64,000 nt of DNA from Gammaproteobacteria bacterium (GTDB lineage Bacteria; Pseudomonadota; Gammaproteobacteria; SZUA-152), in assembly GCA_021647505.1 (NCBI GenBank), contig JAKIUN010000011.1, positions 1 to 64,000 of the forward strand, in the 5' to 3' direction. The notes under the pieces are model-generated. The model searched no databases and was not told the DNA's origin. It saw only the letters and a list, made by a program, of their open reading frames with translations. Of this stretch, positions 17,774 through 27,212 are shown in pieces (the stretch's first letter is position 1; each line of letters opens with the position of its first letter). The translations under genes and the position numbers were made by a program.

Positions 17774-19168
17774 TCAGCGCCCGCCCTTGCCCCACGTCAC
17801 CTCATGCGCCGTCTGCAATATGATCACCAGATCCAGAAACAGGCTGTAGTTCTTGATGTAATACAGGTCGTACTGGAGCTTCTCCATGGAATCCTTTTCC
17901 GAGGCGCCATAGGGGTAACAGACCTGCGCCCAACCCGTAATGCCCGGCTTGACTCGATGACGCTCGGAATAATAGGGAATCTGTTCTGACAGCTGAGTGA
18001 CGAATTCCGGGCGTTCAGGACGTGGGCCGACAAAGCTCATATCACCGCGCAACACATTGAATATCTGCGGCAGTTCATCCAGACGCACCTTGCGAATAAA
18101 AGTGCCGACCCGCGTCACACGGCTGTCATTCTTTGTTGCCCATTGCGCACCGCCCTTTTCGGCATCGACACGCATACTGCGGAACTTGATGACATGAAAC
18201 AACTTCCAGTGCTGGCCGACACGTACCTGCTTGTAAAAAACAGGGCCGCGTCCACCGCTCTCCATGATAATCGCCATCGCCACCAGCAGCATAAAGGGCC
18301 AGGTTATCGTCAACAGCGTCAGGCTGATCAGGATGTCGAAAAAGCGCTTTCTGTATTCCCCCTGAGTGAAGCCATCGGAGAAAATCATCCAACTGGGATT
18401 GAGGATATCGAGTTTGATCTTACCGGTTTCCCGTTCAAAGAATCCCTGCAGATCAATGACATCGACCCCGCTCATCTTGCAGTCCAGCAATTCATGAACA
18501 GGAAAGGTCTTTCGCCGCCGTTCACCCACCGCCACCACGATTTCATCCGCCTGCAGTTCCTTGGCCAGCGACAACAAAGGCACATCGGGTCTCAACACCA
18601 GGCCTTCATCAACAACATCGTGTTCGCCGCGGACATGGACATAACCCACCACGGAGAAACCCTGCTGATCCACACGCCGTCGCAAATGACGCGGGATCTG
18701 CGCGGCCTTCTCGCCCGCACCCAGTACCAGGATGCGGCGCTTCAACATGTCTTGGTTCAGGGTCTTGATAAAGATAACGCGAACCGTGAGCACCAGCCCC
18801 GCTGCGACGCAAATGATAGCCGCCAGCATCCCCCGCTCCACAGCCAAAAACGGAGCCACATAGTAGATCATACTAATAGCGACGGCGCCGCCGATCAGCG
18901 CAGTAATGATGCGTAACAGCATGCCCGCCATGGCGAAACGGAAGCGGCGCTGGTACAGGCCCATCGCCACCATGGCCAACATCATCACTAGGGCAAAGGC
19001 CAATTCCTTCGTCCACAGAGACAGGCCACTAATATCGATCATTCCGTCGGCAAAAAAACGGCTATAAACAAGGACGCCGAGATAGACGGAAGCCGCAAAC
19101 AGCACGAATTCCACCACCCCGAGAACCAGAAAAGGCACAGGAATATATTGTCGGAAAACCCTAACCAC
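17774..19168 (-). CDS. epsB: XrtA-associated undecaprenyl-phosphate sugar phosphotransferase (EpsB type)
   Basis: A 464-residue polyprenol-phosphate hexose-1-phosphate transferase that starts polysaccharide assembly on the lipid carrier. Four to five N-terminal transmembrane helices are followed by a CoA-binding-like domain ([20 protein letters not shown]). The C-terminal bacterial sugar transferase domain contains [22 protein letters not shown], with Lys/Arg-rich signature, [20 protein letters not shown] and [11 protein letters not shown]. The start is GTG at 19168 with AAGGATG upstream. It heads the operon with prsK, prsR and the two TPR genes. The sugar transferred (glucose in the family name) cannot be read from sequence. 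Confidence 0.9.
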   Translation of the reverse strand: MVRVFRQYIPVPFLVLGVVEFVLFAASVYLGVLVYSRFFADGMIDISGLSLWTKELAFALVMMLAMVAMGLYQRRFRFAMAGMLLRIITALIGGAVAISMIYYVAPFLAVERGMLAAIICVAAGLVLTVRVIFIKTLNQDMLKRRILVLGAGEKAAQIPRHLRRRVDQQGFSVVGYVHVRGEHDVVDEGLVLRPDVPLLSLAKELQADEIVVAVGERRRKTFPVHELLDCKMSGVDVIDLQGFFERETGKIKLDILNPSWMIFSDGFTQGEYRKRFFDILISLTLLTITWPFMLLVAMAIIMESGGRGPVFYKQVRVGQHWKLFHVIKFRSMRVDAEKGGAQWATKNDSRVTRVGTFIRKVRLDELPQIFNVLRGDMSFVGPRPERPEFVTQLSEQIPYYSERHRVKPGITGWAQVCYPYGASEKDSMEKLQYDLYYIKNYSLFLDLVIILQTAHEVTWGKGGR

Positions 19169-19529
19169 TAACGCGTAACATCCTTATATTCTGTCGAGGG
19201 CTTGACAGGCACTGTGCCCGTCAGGTAACAAGACGCATCATCCGATCCACGACCGAAGGATACGCCGACGTGGATTGTAAAGACTTTCCCAGGCCTAAGC
19301 CAGCATAAGCACACGACACTGCTTACACTCGGGAATCCGGCACACTAAAAACAACAAAAGTTATGGCACGCAACCCAAAATGCAGTAACTGTGTCAAAAC
19401 ACCGGACAGTATGAATGTACTCCGAAACCCGGGTTTGCTATCGTTCGCGCTGCGAAGACGTGGCTGAAGCAGATTTTGACCGGCAACCCACCTCCTCAAA
19501 TTACGGAACACTAGAACAGGTAAGCAGAA
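19169..19529. other. Intergenic region between epsB and ugd (divergent)
   Basis: About 360 bases must hold promoters for both directions. I found no convincing sigma-54 site; TGGCACGCAAC at 19365 lacks a TTGC at the right distance. No gene or stable hairpin is evident. Confidence 0.5.
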
Positions 19530-20864
19530 ATGAAGGTCACAGTTTACGGCTCAGGATATGTTGGACTGGTTACGGGCACCTGCCTTGCGGAAGTCGGCAA
19601 CGACGTCTTATGTGTTGATATTGATGAACGCAAGACTGCCATGCTAAAAAACGGCGAAATTCCGATTTACGAACCCGGCCTGGAAGCCCTCGTCACCAAA
19701 AATATTGGCGCCGGCCGGCTAAATTTCACCACGGATCCCGCCGAAGGTGTAGCCCATGGTCTGTTCCAGTTCATCGCTGTTGGCACACCGCCGGATGAAG
19801 ATGGCTCTGCTGACCTGCAATATGTGCTGGCCGTCGCCAGCAGCATTGGCGAACACATGGATGAGTACCGCGTTATCATCAATAAGTCCACAGTGCCCGT
19901 CGGCACCGCCGACAAAGTTCGTAACAAGGTCAGCGAAATGCTGAAGAACCGCAGCATCGAGGTAGAATTTGACGTGGTATCCAATCCTGAATTCCTCAAG
20001 GAAGGCGCCGCCATCGACGACTTCATGAAGCCGGATCGCATCGTCATCGGCACCGACAATCCACGCACCACCGAGCTGTTGCGCGCCCTCTACGCCCCCT
20101 TTAATCGCAACCACAATCGCTTGGTGGACATGGACATCCGCTCCGCCGAGCTGACCAAGTACGCCGCCAACGCCATGCTGGCCACCAAGATCAGCTTCAT
20201 GAATGAACTCTCCAACCTGGCCGAACGCCTGGGCGCCGACATCGAGAAGGTTCGCGTGGGTATCGGTTCCGATCCACGCATCGGCTATCATTTCATCTAT
20301 CCCGGCTGCGGCTACGGCGGCTCCTGCTTCCCCAAAGACGTGCAGGCTCTGGAGCGCACTGCCAACGAAATCGGCTACGATGCCCAGTTATTGGCCGCCG
20401 TAGAAGCCGTCAACCACCGCCAGAAAAAAGTCCTGTTCGAGAAGATCAGCAAGCACTTCGACGGCGATCTCCAGGGCAAGACCTTCGCCCTCTGGGGTCT
20501 GTCCTTCAAGCCCAATACCGACGATATGCGCGCCGCCCCCGCACGCACCCTGATGGAAGCTCTGTGGGCCGCCGGCGCCAAGGTGCAGGCCTTCGACCCC
20601 GAAGCCATGGACGAAGCACGCCGCATCTATGGCGAGCGTGACGACCTGTCCCTGGTCGACTCCGCCGAGGCTGCGCTGGATGGGGCAGATGCTCTGGTCA
20701 CCCTCACGGAGTGGAACATCTTCCGTAGTCCGGATTTCAACCTCATCAAGCAACGCCTAAGCCAGCCCGTTATCGTCGACGGCCGTAATATGTACGACCC
20801 GCAGCAGTTGAGAGCCGACGGCTTTACCTATTACAGCATCGGGCGCGACACCGCGCACGCATAA
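19530..20864 (+). CDS. ugd: UDP-glucose 6-dehydrogenase
   Basis: A 444-residue enzyme converting UDP-glucose to UDP-glucuronate with two NAD+. The N-terminal Rossmann motif is [20 protein letters not shown]. The catalytic cysteine is in [16 protein letters not shown], and the central dimer helix contains [26 protein letters not shown] precedes the ATG. The next gene is a second nucleotide-sugar dehydrogenase 22 bases downstream, so they form an operon that feeds the polysaccharide locus. Confidence 0.96.
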   Translation: MKVTVYGSGYVGLVTGTCLAEVGNDVLCVDIDERKTAMLKNGEIPIYEPGLEALVTKNIGAGRLNFTTDPAEGVAHGLFQFIAVGTPPDEDGSADLQYVLAVASSIGEHMDEYRVIINKSTVPVGTADKVRNKVSEMLKNRSIEVEFDVVSNPEFLKEGAAIDDFMKPDRIVIGTDNPRTTELLRALYAPFNRNHNRLVDMDIRSAELTKYAANAMLATKISFMNELSNLAERLGADIEKVRVGIGSDPRIGYHFIYPGCGYGGSCFPKDVQALERTANEIGYDAQLLAAVEAVNHRQKKVLFEKISKHFDGDLQGKTFALWGLSFKPNTDDMRAAPARTLMEALWAAGAKVQAFDPEAMDEARRIYGERDDLSLVDSAEAALDGADALVTLTEWNIFRSPDFNLIKQRLSQPVIVDGRNMYDPQQLRADGFTYYSIGRDTAHA

Positions 20865-20886
20865 GCATTTCAAGGATAGGTGTCCC

Positions 20887-22164
20887 ATGTTTGACCTGGA
20901 CAAGATACAAATTGGCGTTATTGGCCTCGGCTATGTCGGCCTTCCCCTGGCCGTGGAGCTGGGCAAGAAATACCCCACTAAAGGCCTCGACATCAGCGCC
21001 AGTCGCATCGCTGAACTGCAATCAGGGCAGGACAGCACCCTGGAAGTCGAACCGGATGAACTCAGACGGGCCACCCAACTGAGTTACAGCAGCAATCCAC
21101 AGGATCTGGCCGCCTGCAATTTCTACATCGTCACCGTGCCAACCCCCATCGACTCGGCCAAACGCCCCGATCTTTCCCCACTGGAAAGTGCCAGCCGCAC
21201 CCTCGGCGGGATCCTGAAAAAGGGTGACGTGGTGGTGTTCGAATCCACCGTCTATCCCGGCGCCACGGAAGAGGTCTGCGTGCCCATCATGGAGGAAGTT
21301 TCCGGCCTGACCTACAACAAAGACTTCTATGTCGGCTATAGCCCCGAGCGCATCAACCCAGGCGACAAGGAGCACCGTGTCACCAACATCCTCAAAGTCA
21401 CCGCCGGCTCCACCCCCGAGGTGGCCGATTTTGTGGATGCTCTGTACGCCAGCATCATCACCGCCGGTACCCACAAGGCCAGCTCCATCAAGGTCGCGGA
21501 AGCCGCCAAGGTGATCGAGAATACCCAGCGTGACGTCAACATCGCGCTGATCAACGAGCTGTCCCTGATTTTCCACAAGTTGGGTATCGACACCCTGGAA
21601 GTCCTCGAGGCGGCAGGAACCAAATGGAACTTCTTACCCTTCCGCCCCGGCCTGGTGGGTGGTCACTGCATCGGCGTCGACCCCTATTATCTGACCCACA
21701 AGGCACAGGAGATCGGCTACCACCCGGAAATGATCCTCGCCGGCCGCCGCATCAACGATGGCATGGGCAGCCATGTGGTGGAGCGCGTGATCAAACTGAT
21801 GACCAAGAACCGTATCCATACCGTGGACGCCCGCGTGCTGATCCTCGGCTTCACCTTCAAGGAGAACTGCCCGGATCTGCGCAACACCCGGGTCATTGAC
21901 ATCATCGAGGAATTCAACGACTACCACGCCAATGTGGACGTCTACGACCCCTGGGTCAATGCCGACGACCTGGAACACGAATACGGCATCCGCCCCATCG
22001 ACACCTTGGAGAACGGCCAGTACGACGCCATCGTCCTTGCCGTCGCCCATGACCAGTTCAAAGACATGAGCATCGACGATATCCATGCCCTGGGCAAAAC
22101 GGATCACATCCTCTTCGACGTGAAAAACATCCTCCCCGCCGAACGGGTCGATGGCCGTCTCTAG
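20887..22164 (+). CDS. tviB: UDP-N-acetyl-hexosamine 6-dehydrogenase (TviB/WbpA type)
   Basis: A 425-residue dehydrogenase of the same superfamily as Ugd but of the VipA/TviB branch. It starts with the Rossmann motif [20 protein letters not shown], has the active-site cysteine in [17 protein letters not shown] and the C-terminal motif [17 protein letters not shown]. It should produce a UDP-N-acetyl-hexosaminuronic acid. AAGGATAGG precedes the ATG. Together with the epimerase downstream it suggests a uronic-acid-containing polymer. The exact sugar is not resolved. Confidence 0.93.
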   Translation: MFDLDKIQIGVIGLGYVGLPLAVELGKKYPTKGLDISASRIAELQSGQDSTLEVEPDELRRATQLSYSSNPQDLAACNFYIVTVPTPIDSAKRPDLSPLESASRTLGGILKKGDVVVFESTVYPGATEEVCVPIMEEVSGLTYNKDFYVGYSPERINPGDKEHRVTNILKVTAGSTPEVADFVDALYASIITAGTHKASSIKVAEAAKVIENTQRDVNIALINELSLIFHKLGIDTLEVLEAAGTKWNFLPFRPGLVGGHCIGVDPYYLTHKAQEIGYHPEMILAGRRINDGMGSHVVERVIKLMTKNRIHTVDARVLILGFTFKENCPDLRNTRVIDIIEEFNDYHANVDVYDPWVNADDLEHEYGIRPIDTLENGQYDAIVLAVAHDQFKDMSIDDIHALGKTDHILFDVKNILPAERVDGRL

Positions 22165-22211
22165 GTTTAAACAATCATCAGAACGTATACCCCTAGCCCG
22201 GATAAACTGGA

Positions 22212-22245
22212 TTAGTACCGTAGAAATAATTTTCTACGGTACTAA
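22212..22245. repeat. Perfect 15-bp inverted repeat (34 bp)
   Basis: TTAGTACCGTAGAAA, a TAAT loop and its exact complement. It follows the dehydrogenase stop by about 50 bases. There is no T-run, so it may be a protein-binding palindrome or an mRNA 3'-end hairpin rather than a simple terminator. Confidence 0.85.
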
Positions 22246-22260
22246 ATAACTCTCGGCACT

Positions 22261-22336
22261 CTCATGTAGGGTGGGCTCCGCCCACCATAGCCGCCGAGGT
22301 AGACGTAACAGGCGGACAGTGCCCGCCCTACATGAG
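22261..22336. repeat. GTAGGGTGGGC-type inverted repeat
   Basis: Arms CTCATGTAGGGTGGGC (22261-22276) and GCCCGCCCTACATGAG (22321-22336) flank about 45 bases. Related palindromes lie at 34023, 62401 and 63495. It is non-coding, between tviB and the epimerase gene. Confidence 0.8.
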
Positions 22337-22387
22337 GAAATATTGTCGTTTGTGGCAACACAACAAAAATCATCTGAAGGAAATGCT

Positions 22388-23395
22388 ATGAAAGTCCTGG
22401 TCACCGGCAGCGCCGGCTTTATCGGTAGTCAACTGGCCCTGCGCCTGCTGGAGCGCGGCGACGAAGTCATCGGCGTCGACAACCTCAACGACTACTACGA
22501 GGTCAGCCTGAAAGAGGCCCGTCTGGCGCGCATCTCGTCACACGCCAACTTCACCGAGGCACGCATCAGTATTGAAGATCGTCCCGCCATGGAGGCGGTG
22601 TTCGCCGAGCATCGCCCGGATCGTGTGGTCAATCTCGCCGCCCAGGCCGGTGTGCGTTACTCCATCGAGAACCCGCACTCCTACATAGACAGCAATATCG
22701 TCGGCTTCATCAATATCCTCGAAGGCTGCCGACACAACGGCGTCGAGCATCTGGTATACGCCTCCAGCAGTTCCGTCTACGGCGCCAACACCAACATGCC
22801 CTTTTCCATTCACAACAACGTAGATCACCCGCTGAGCCTGTACGCGGCGTCGAAGAAGGCCAATGAATTGATGGCGCACACTTACAGCCATCTGTACGAC
22901 CTGCCCACCACCGGCCTGCGTTTCTTCACCGTATACGGCCCGTGGGGCCGCCCGGACATGGCGCTGTTCCTGTTCACACGCAAGATTCTTGCCGGCGAAC
23001 CTATCGACGTCTTCAATTACGGCAAGCACCGTCGTGACTTCACCTACATCGCCGACATCGTCGAAGGTGTGATCCGTACCCTGGATAGAATCGCCTCGCC
23101 CAACCCGGACTGGAATGGCGACACCCCCGATCCTGGCACTGGCCTGGCGCCCTATCGCCTCTACAACATTGGCAATAACCAGCCAGTGGAACTGATGCAC
23201 TACATCAAGGTGCTGGAAGACTGCCTGGGCAAGAAAGCGGAAATGAACATGCTGCCGCTGCAACCGGGCGACGTGCCCGCCACCTACGCTGACGTACAGG
23301 ATCTGGTCGCCGACGTCGGTTACAAACCAGAAACCACCGTCGAGGACGGCATCGCCCGCTTCGTGGAGTGGTACCGGAACTATTACAAGGCCTGA
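22388..23395 (+). CDS. NAD-dependent UDP-glucuronate 4-epimerase-type protein
   Basis: A 335-residue SDR-family epimerase close to the UDP-glucuronate 4-epimerase (CapI/LspL) group. It has the N-terminal motif [20 protein letters not shown], the catalytic serine/tyrosine region [17 protein letters not shown] and [19 protein letters not shown] (Tyr-x3-Lys), and [26 protein letters not shown] precedes the ATG at 22388; a longer frame from 22271 runs through the repeat and is rejected. It would turn UDP-glucuronate made by Ugd into UDP-galacturonate, or the N-acetyl equivalent. Confidence 0.9.
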   Translation: MKVLVTGSAGFIGSQLALRLLERGDEVIGVDNLNDYYEVSLKEARLARISSHANFTEARISIEDRPAMEAVFAEHRPDRVVNLAAQAGVRYSIENPHSYIDSNIVGFINILEGCRHNGVEHLVYASSSSVYGANTNMPFSIHNNVDHPLSLYAASKKANELMAHTYSHLYDLPTTGLRFFTVYGPWGRPDMALFLFTRKILAGEPIDVFNYGKHRRDFTYIADIVEGVIRTLDRIASPNPDWNGDTPDPGTGLAPYRLYNIGNNQPVELMHYIKVLEDCLGKKAEMNMLPLQPGDVPATYADVQDLVADVGYKPETTVEDGIARFVEWYRNYYKA

Positions 23396-23420
23396 CGGGT
23401 GCCGTGAGCATCAGCCGAAG

Positions 23421-23942
23421 ATGGGGGAGATGCACAAGAAACACATCTTTGCCCTGCCGCTGACACTGCTGGGTCTGGGCCTGTGGGCCAGTCATCCCTC
23501 GCCCATCACACCCGAGACCATTACCGGCAGCACCATCGTCAACGCTGAACAGCTTATTGAATTCGCCCACCAAGTCCCCGACCTCGTTATCATCGATTCA
23601 CGCATCCGCGGCGACCGCAAGCAAGGCTATATCGAAACCTCCATCAGCCTGCCCAATATCGACACCCACTGTGGCAGTCTGGCTCGCCTCATCGCCAACA
23701 AGGCTACACCCGTGTTGTTCTACTGCAATGGTGTCAAGTGCGGGCGTAGTGGCGGAGCCGTGAAGATCGCCGTCGACTGTGGCTATACCGCTATCTACTG
23801 GTTTCGCAGTGGCTTTCAGGAATGGCTGGCGAAGAGGTATCCGTATTTGCAGGAGGTAATCTTAACCTTCACCCTTCCCCCACAAACACTGCCCCCCACT
23901 CGCCTTGTCGATGGCCGCCAGACGCGCCTCATGCGCCGTTAG
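23421..23942 (+). CDS. Exported rhodanese-domain protein
   Basis: A 173-residue protein with signal segment FALPLTLLGLGLWASHP and a single rhodanese-like domain. DLVIIDSRIRGDRKQGYIET and the active-site loop YCNGVKCGRSGG are seen; Cys at the loop start is the catalytic position. It probably handles sulfur or acts as a sulfurtransferase in the periplasm. The last 27 codons overlap the convergent dnaQ gene by 81 bases, and the tail after about residue 145 (Pro/Thr-rich, then basic) looks like read-through into dnaQ antisense. The start could be 23421 or 23430. Confidence 0.75.
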   Translation: MGEMHKKHIFALPLTLLGLGLWASHPSPITPETITGSTIVNAEQLIEFAHQVPDLVIIDSRIRGDRKQGYIETSISLPNIDTHCGSLARLIANKATPVLFYCNGVKCGRSGGAVKIAVDCGYTAIYWFRSGFQEWLAKRYPYLQEVILTFTLPPQTLPPTRLVDGRQTRLMRR

Positions 23943-24575
23943 TTCGTCATCGCTGGCGTGAATCACCCGCAGCGGCACCCGCTCCTGGGCCAGACGACGG
24001 ATTTCACCCGCCACCGACTGCCCGCCCTCGGACTGACCATCGAGCAACAGATCCGTCTGCCCGCCAGTCATCATCAGGTAGACGTCGGCAAGGATCTCCG
24101 AGTCCAGCAGCGCGCCATGCAGCTCACGGTGGGCGTTGTCGATGCCGTAGCGGCGGCACAGGGCGTCGAGGCTGTTCTTCTGTCCCGGATGCATCTGCCG
24201 CGCCAGGCCCAGGGTATCGAGAATGCCACAGAGGTCTTCGATGCGCCCGTAGTCGTCACCCAGCAACGCCAGCTCGTGATTGATGAAGCCCACGTCAAAG
24301 GGCGCATTGTGGATCACCAGCTCGGCGCCGCGCACGAAGTCGAGGAAGTCCGTCACCACATCGGCAAAACGCGGCTTGTCGATAAGGAACTCGTTGCTAA
24401 TACCATGTATCTCGATGGCGCCCTCGTCGATTTCCCGATCCGGCTGCAGGTACTGGTGATAATGGTTGCCGGTGAGGCGCCGGTTGACCAGCTCCACACA
24501 ACCGATTTCAATAATGCGGTGACCCTGCTTAGGCTCCAGGCCAGTGGTTTCTGTATCGAGTACGATTTGTCGCAT
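23862..24575 (-). CDS. dnaQ: DNA polymerase III epsilon subunit (3'-5' proofreading exonuclease)
   Basis: A 237-residue exonuclease. Exo I is VLDTETTGLEPKQGHRIIEI, Exo II is LVIHNAPFDVGFIN and Exo III is HRELHGALLDSEILADVYL, with the conserved His and Asp. It lies 10 bases after rnhA, the common gammaproteobacterial pair. Its 3' end overlaps the rhodanese gene on the other strand. Confidence 0.97.
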   Translation of the reverse strand: MRQIVLDTETTGLEPKQGHRIIEIGCVELVNRRLTGNHYHQYLQPDREIDEGAIEIHGISNEFLIDKPRFADVVTDFLDFVRGAELVIHNAPFDVGFINHELALLGDDYGRIEDLCGILDTLGLARQMHPGQKNSLDALCRRYGIDNAHRELHGALLDSEILADVYLMMTGGQTDLLLDGQSEGGQSVAGEIRRLAQERVPLRVIHASDDELTAHEARLAAIDKASGGQCLWGKGEG

Positions 24576-24585
24576 GGTTGAGTCC

Positions 24586-25038
24586 TTACGCCGAAGTCGT
24601 CAATTCATCGATGCCGCGATTAGCCAGTTCATCGGCGCGTTCGTTTTCCACGTGGCCGGTGTGGCCGCGCACCCACTGCCATTCCACTTCATGCGATTCT
24701 AAGGCCTTGTCCAGCCGCTGCCACAGATCGACATTCTTCACCGGCTTCTTCGCCGCCGTCTTCCAGCCGCGCCGCTTCCAGTTGTCCATCCATTCCGTGA
24801 CGCCTTTCAGTACATATTGCGAATCGGTGGTCAGATGCACCCGACAAGGCCCTTTCAGGCTTTCGAGACCGCGGATCGCCGCCATCAATTCCATGCGATT
24901 GTTGGTAGTCTGGGCCTCGCCGCCGAACAGCTCCTTTTCCCTGGTGCCGCCAAAGCGCAGCAACGCACCCCAGCCACCCGGGCCGGGATTGCCGCGGCAG
25001 GCGCCATCGGTAAACAGTTCTACCTGATCATCACTCAT
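24586..25038 (-). CDS. rnhA: Ribonuclease HI
   Basis: A 150-residue enzyme degrading the RNA strand of RNA-DNA hybrids. It carries the four catalytic acidic residues: Asp in [19 protein letters not shown], Glu in [15 protein letters not shown], Asp in [12 protein letters not shown] and Asp near [12 protein letters not shown]. It lies 3 bases after the methyltransferase gene and just before dnaQ. Confidence 0.97.
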   Translation of the reverse strand: MSDDQVELFTDGACRGNPGPGGWGALLRFGGTREKELFGGEAQTTNNRMELMAAIRGLESLKGPCRVHLTTDSQYVLKGVTEWMDNWKRRGWKTAAKKPVKNVDLWQRLDKALESHEVEWQWVRGHTGHVENERADELANRGIDELTTSA

Positions 25039-25041
25039 GAA

Positions 25042-25869
25042 TTACTCGTTACCTTTATTATTACGTTTTGGCTTAATGGTGTGGGATTCATAATTCTCCA
25101 GCGAGCCGATGCGCGAGTTGCCCGCCAGCTCCGGACTCACCATGCGCGGTCGCCGCGAGCGCCAACTGGGCTTGAGCGGCGTCAGGGTGACGACACGCTT
25201 CTTCGCCACCACCACATAACCGGCACCGAGCACGGGCCACCAGCGCCGGCCGAGCCGGTCGAGAAAACGCAGCCGCTGCATGATGCCCTTGTGGGTCAAC
25301 GGTGGGCGGTAGAAATAGCGCTCACAGCTGACGATGTCGAAACCCAGCAGTTGCAGCCAATCGCGCAGGCGTGAGGCACGGATGAAGTGCCCACACCACG
25401 GCGGCCGCGCGCGCCAGCCCAGTGCCAACCGCCACAGCATCCACGGACTCCAGGGATTGAAGCCGAGGATCACCACGTGCCCCTCGGCAATCAGCACCCG
25501 CTCCGCCTCGCGCAGCACCTGATGGGGGTCATGGGTGAATTCCAGGGTATGCGGCATCAACACCACGTCGATGCTGTCCGCAGCCACCGGCAGATAGTCC
25601 GGCTCGCCACGAAAGACACTGCGCAGGCGCTCCCCCGCTGGCGGCACCGTCTGCCGATCCGGATCCTGCACGATGCAGTGCGGGATACGCGAACTGTTCA
25701 GGCATTCCTTGGAATAGAGATCGCCCAGCTGCAGCAGATGATAGCCGAACAGCATGGGCAAAATCTCGCGCAGGCGGGCACGCTCTTCAGCCTGCAACCA
25801 ACGCCCGGGGATATGGGTAAACCAGGCGCGCATGCGTTGCCGTGTGACCACGCCCGACCCGCATTTCAT
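25042..25869 (-). CDS. SAM-dependent methyltransferase next to rnhA (YafS-like)
   Basis: A class I methyltransferase with an early segment LFGYHLLQLGDLYSKE and a core containing DVVLMPHTLEFTHDPHQVLREAERV and HVVILGFNPWSPWMLW. The position between divergent gloB and rnhA equals that of yafS in enterobacteria. The substrate is unknown. The frame is open to 25965, but residues before about 25869 do not resemble family members; starts at 25869 (chosen) or 25833 are possible and neither has a strong ribosome site. Confidence 0.8.
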   Translation of the reverse strand: MKCGSGVVTRQRMRAWFTHIPGRWLQAEERARLREILPMLFGYHLLQLGDLYSKECLNSSRIPHCIVQDPDRQTVPPAGERLRSVFRGEPDYLPVAADSIDVVLMPHTLEFTHDPHQVLREAERVLIAEGHVVILGFNPWSPWMLWRLALGWRARPPWCGHFIRASRLRDWLQLLGFDIVSCERYFYRPPLTHKGIMQRLRFLDRLGRRWWPVLGAGYVVVAKKRVVTLTPLKPSWRSRRPRMVSPELAGNSRIGSLENYESHTIKPKRNNKGNE

Positions 25870-26012
25870 CCAGCGGATGACCCGTTTCTTCAAACCATGA
25901 CTCCCAAACCGCACATGCTCGGAAGGATACGCAGAAAGACCCGCCATCACCAGTGCCGCAAGCAAAATCCAGGGAGCCTCTGATTAATTCTGAGACGATG
26001 GGATTGCGTGAT

Positions 26013-26094
26013 GAAACGGCTTAGCACAAGGCGTGAATCGCAGCTAATCGGTTGGGCTATTGGTAAGATTCACAACGCTGCGATGAGTCGTTTC
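26013..26094. repeat. Imperfect inverted repeat upstream of gloB
   Basis: Arms at 26013-26039 and 26067-26094 share GAAACG...GTGAATC in inverted orientation with several mismatches. It sits in the divergent region between the methyltransferase and gloB. It may be a repeat element or a control site. Confidence 0.5.
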
Positions 26095-26183
26095 AGCACC
26101 TAAGACCGCGTTCCACGAATTGATCAAAGGTTCCCTAACTGTTGTAGAATCTCTTCTTCCAAGCCAACACGGTCAACCAGCCC

Positions 26184-26975
26184 ATGCTCATCGTTCAAGG
26201 CATCCCCGCATTCGACGACAACTACATCTGGTGTATCGGCACCGACACCGGCACCGACGTGGCCCTGATCGATCCCGGCGACGCCAAGCCAGTAATCACC
26301 GCCCTGCACGCCCAGGGGTTAACACCGCGTGCCATCCTCATAACCCACCACCACCCCGACCACACTGGCGGAATCGACGAACTGGTGACGCATTACAACT
26401 TGCCCGTGTTCGGCCCCAAACACGAAGATATTCCCCATCGCAGTCACCCCCTCGGCGAGGGCGATACGGTGGAACTGCCGGAACTGGAGATCCACCTGCA
26501 GGTGATGGACGTACCGGGTCACACCCGTGGCCACATCGCCTTTTACCGTGCCGCAGACAACCTTGGCCCCGCTATGCTGTTCTGCGGTGACACCCTGTTC
26601 ACCGGCGGCTGCGGCCGTCTGTTCGAGGGCACGCCAGCGCAGATGCAGGCTGCCCTGCAACGCATCCGCGCCCTGCCGGACGATACTCTGATCTACTGCG
26701 CCCACGAATACACCGAAACCAATCTGGGTTTTGCGCACATCGCCGAGCCACACAACGCCACCATCAGCCAGCGGCAAAAAGAGGTGCACGCCGTCCGGCA
26801 ACAGGGCCTGCCCACAGTGCCCGCACCCTTAGGACTGGAAAAGGCCACCAATCCCTTTCTGCGCTGGGACGCCCCGGAGCTGGTACGCAATACCGAGGCC
26901 TTCGCTGGCCGCCCGCTGACAACACCCACAGAAGTCTTCACCGCTGTACGGCAATGGAAAGATTCACTCGATTAA
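26184..26975 (+). CDS. gloB: Hydroxyacylglutathione hydrolase (glyoxalase II)
   Basis: A 263-residue metallo-beta-lactamase-fold enzyme that hydrolyses S-D-lactoylglutathione in methylglyoxal detoxification. The metal site THHHPDHTGG, further ligands in VPGHTRGHIAFY and FCGDTLFTGGCGRLFEG, and the C-terminal glutathione-binding region TNPFLRWDAPELV are all present. Divergent from the methyltransferase-rnhA-dnaQ operon, as in other gammaproteobacteria. Confidence 0.96.
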   Translation: MLIVQGIPAFDDNYIWCIGTDTGTDVALIDPGDAKPVITALHAQGLTPRAILITHHHPDHTGGIDELVTHYNLPVFGPKHEDIPHRSHPLGEGDTVELPELEIHLQVMDVPGHTRGHIAFYRAADNLGPAMLFCGDTLFTGGCGRLFEGTPAQMQAALQRIRALPDDTLIYCAHEYTETNLGFAHIAEPHNATISQRQKEVHAVRQQGLPTVPAPLGLEKATNPFLRWDAPELVRNTEAFAGRPLTTPTEVFTAVRQWKDSLD

Positions 26976-27212
26976 AGCGTATCCGGCAGAACAAATAGCG
27001 CAGAATCCGGCCCGGTAGAAATAGTCAGCAAAACACACGCGGAGCAGCAAAAAGAGTGCACGGCATTCTTCGACATGCCCCCCGTATCTTTCATGGAGGA
27101 TTACAGTCCTCGCCCAAGCCCACAAATACCATACAAACGACAGATCTTTAGTGTTAACCCAGTCTGTACGATATAGAATAAGCATTCTCGAAACCAGCCA
27201 TCGAGCCGTCCC

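Noticed and set aside
19363-19385. TGGCACG before ugd as a sigma-54 promoter
   Set aside because: No TTGC at the required distance.
22271-22387. Longer epimerase start at 22271
   Set aside because: The added residues are encoded by a palindromic repeat, and the Rossmann motif begins at 22388 with its own ribosome site.
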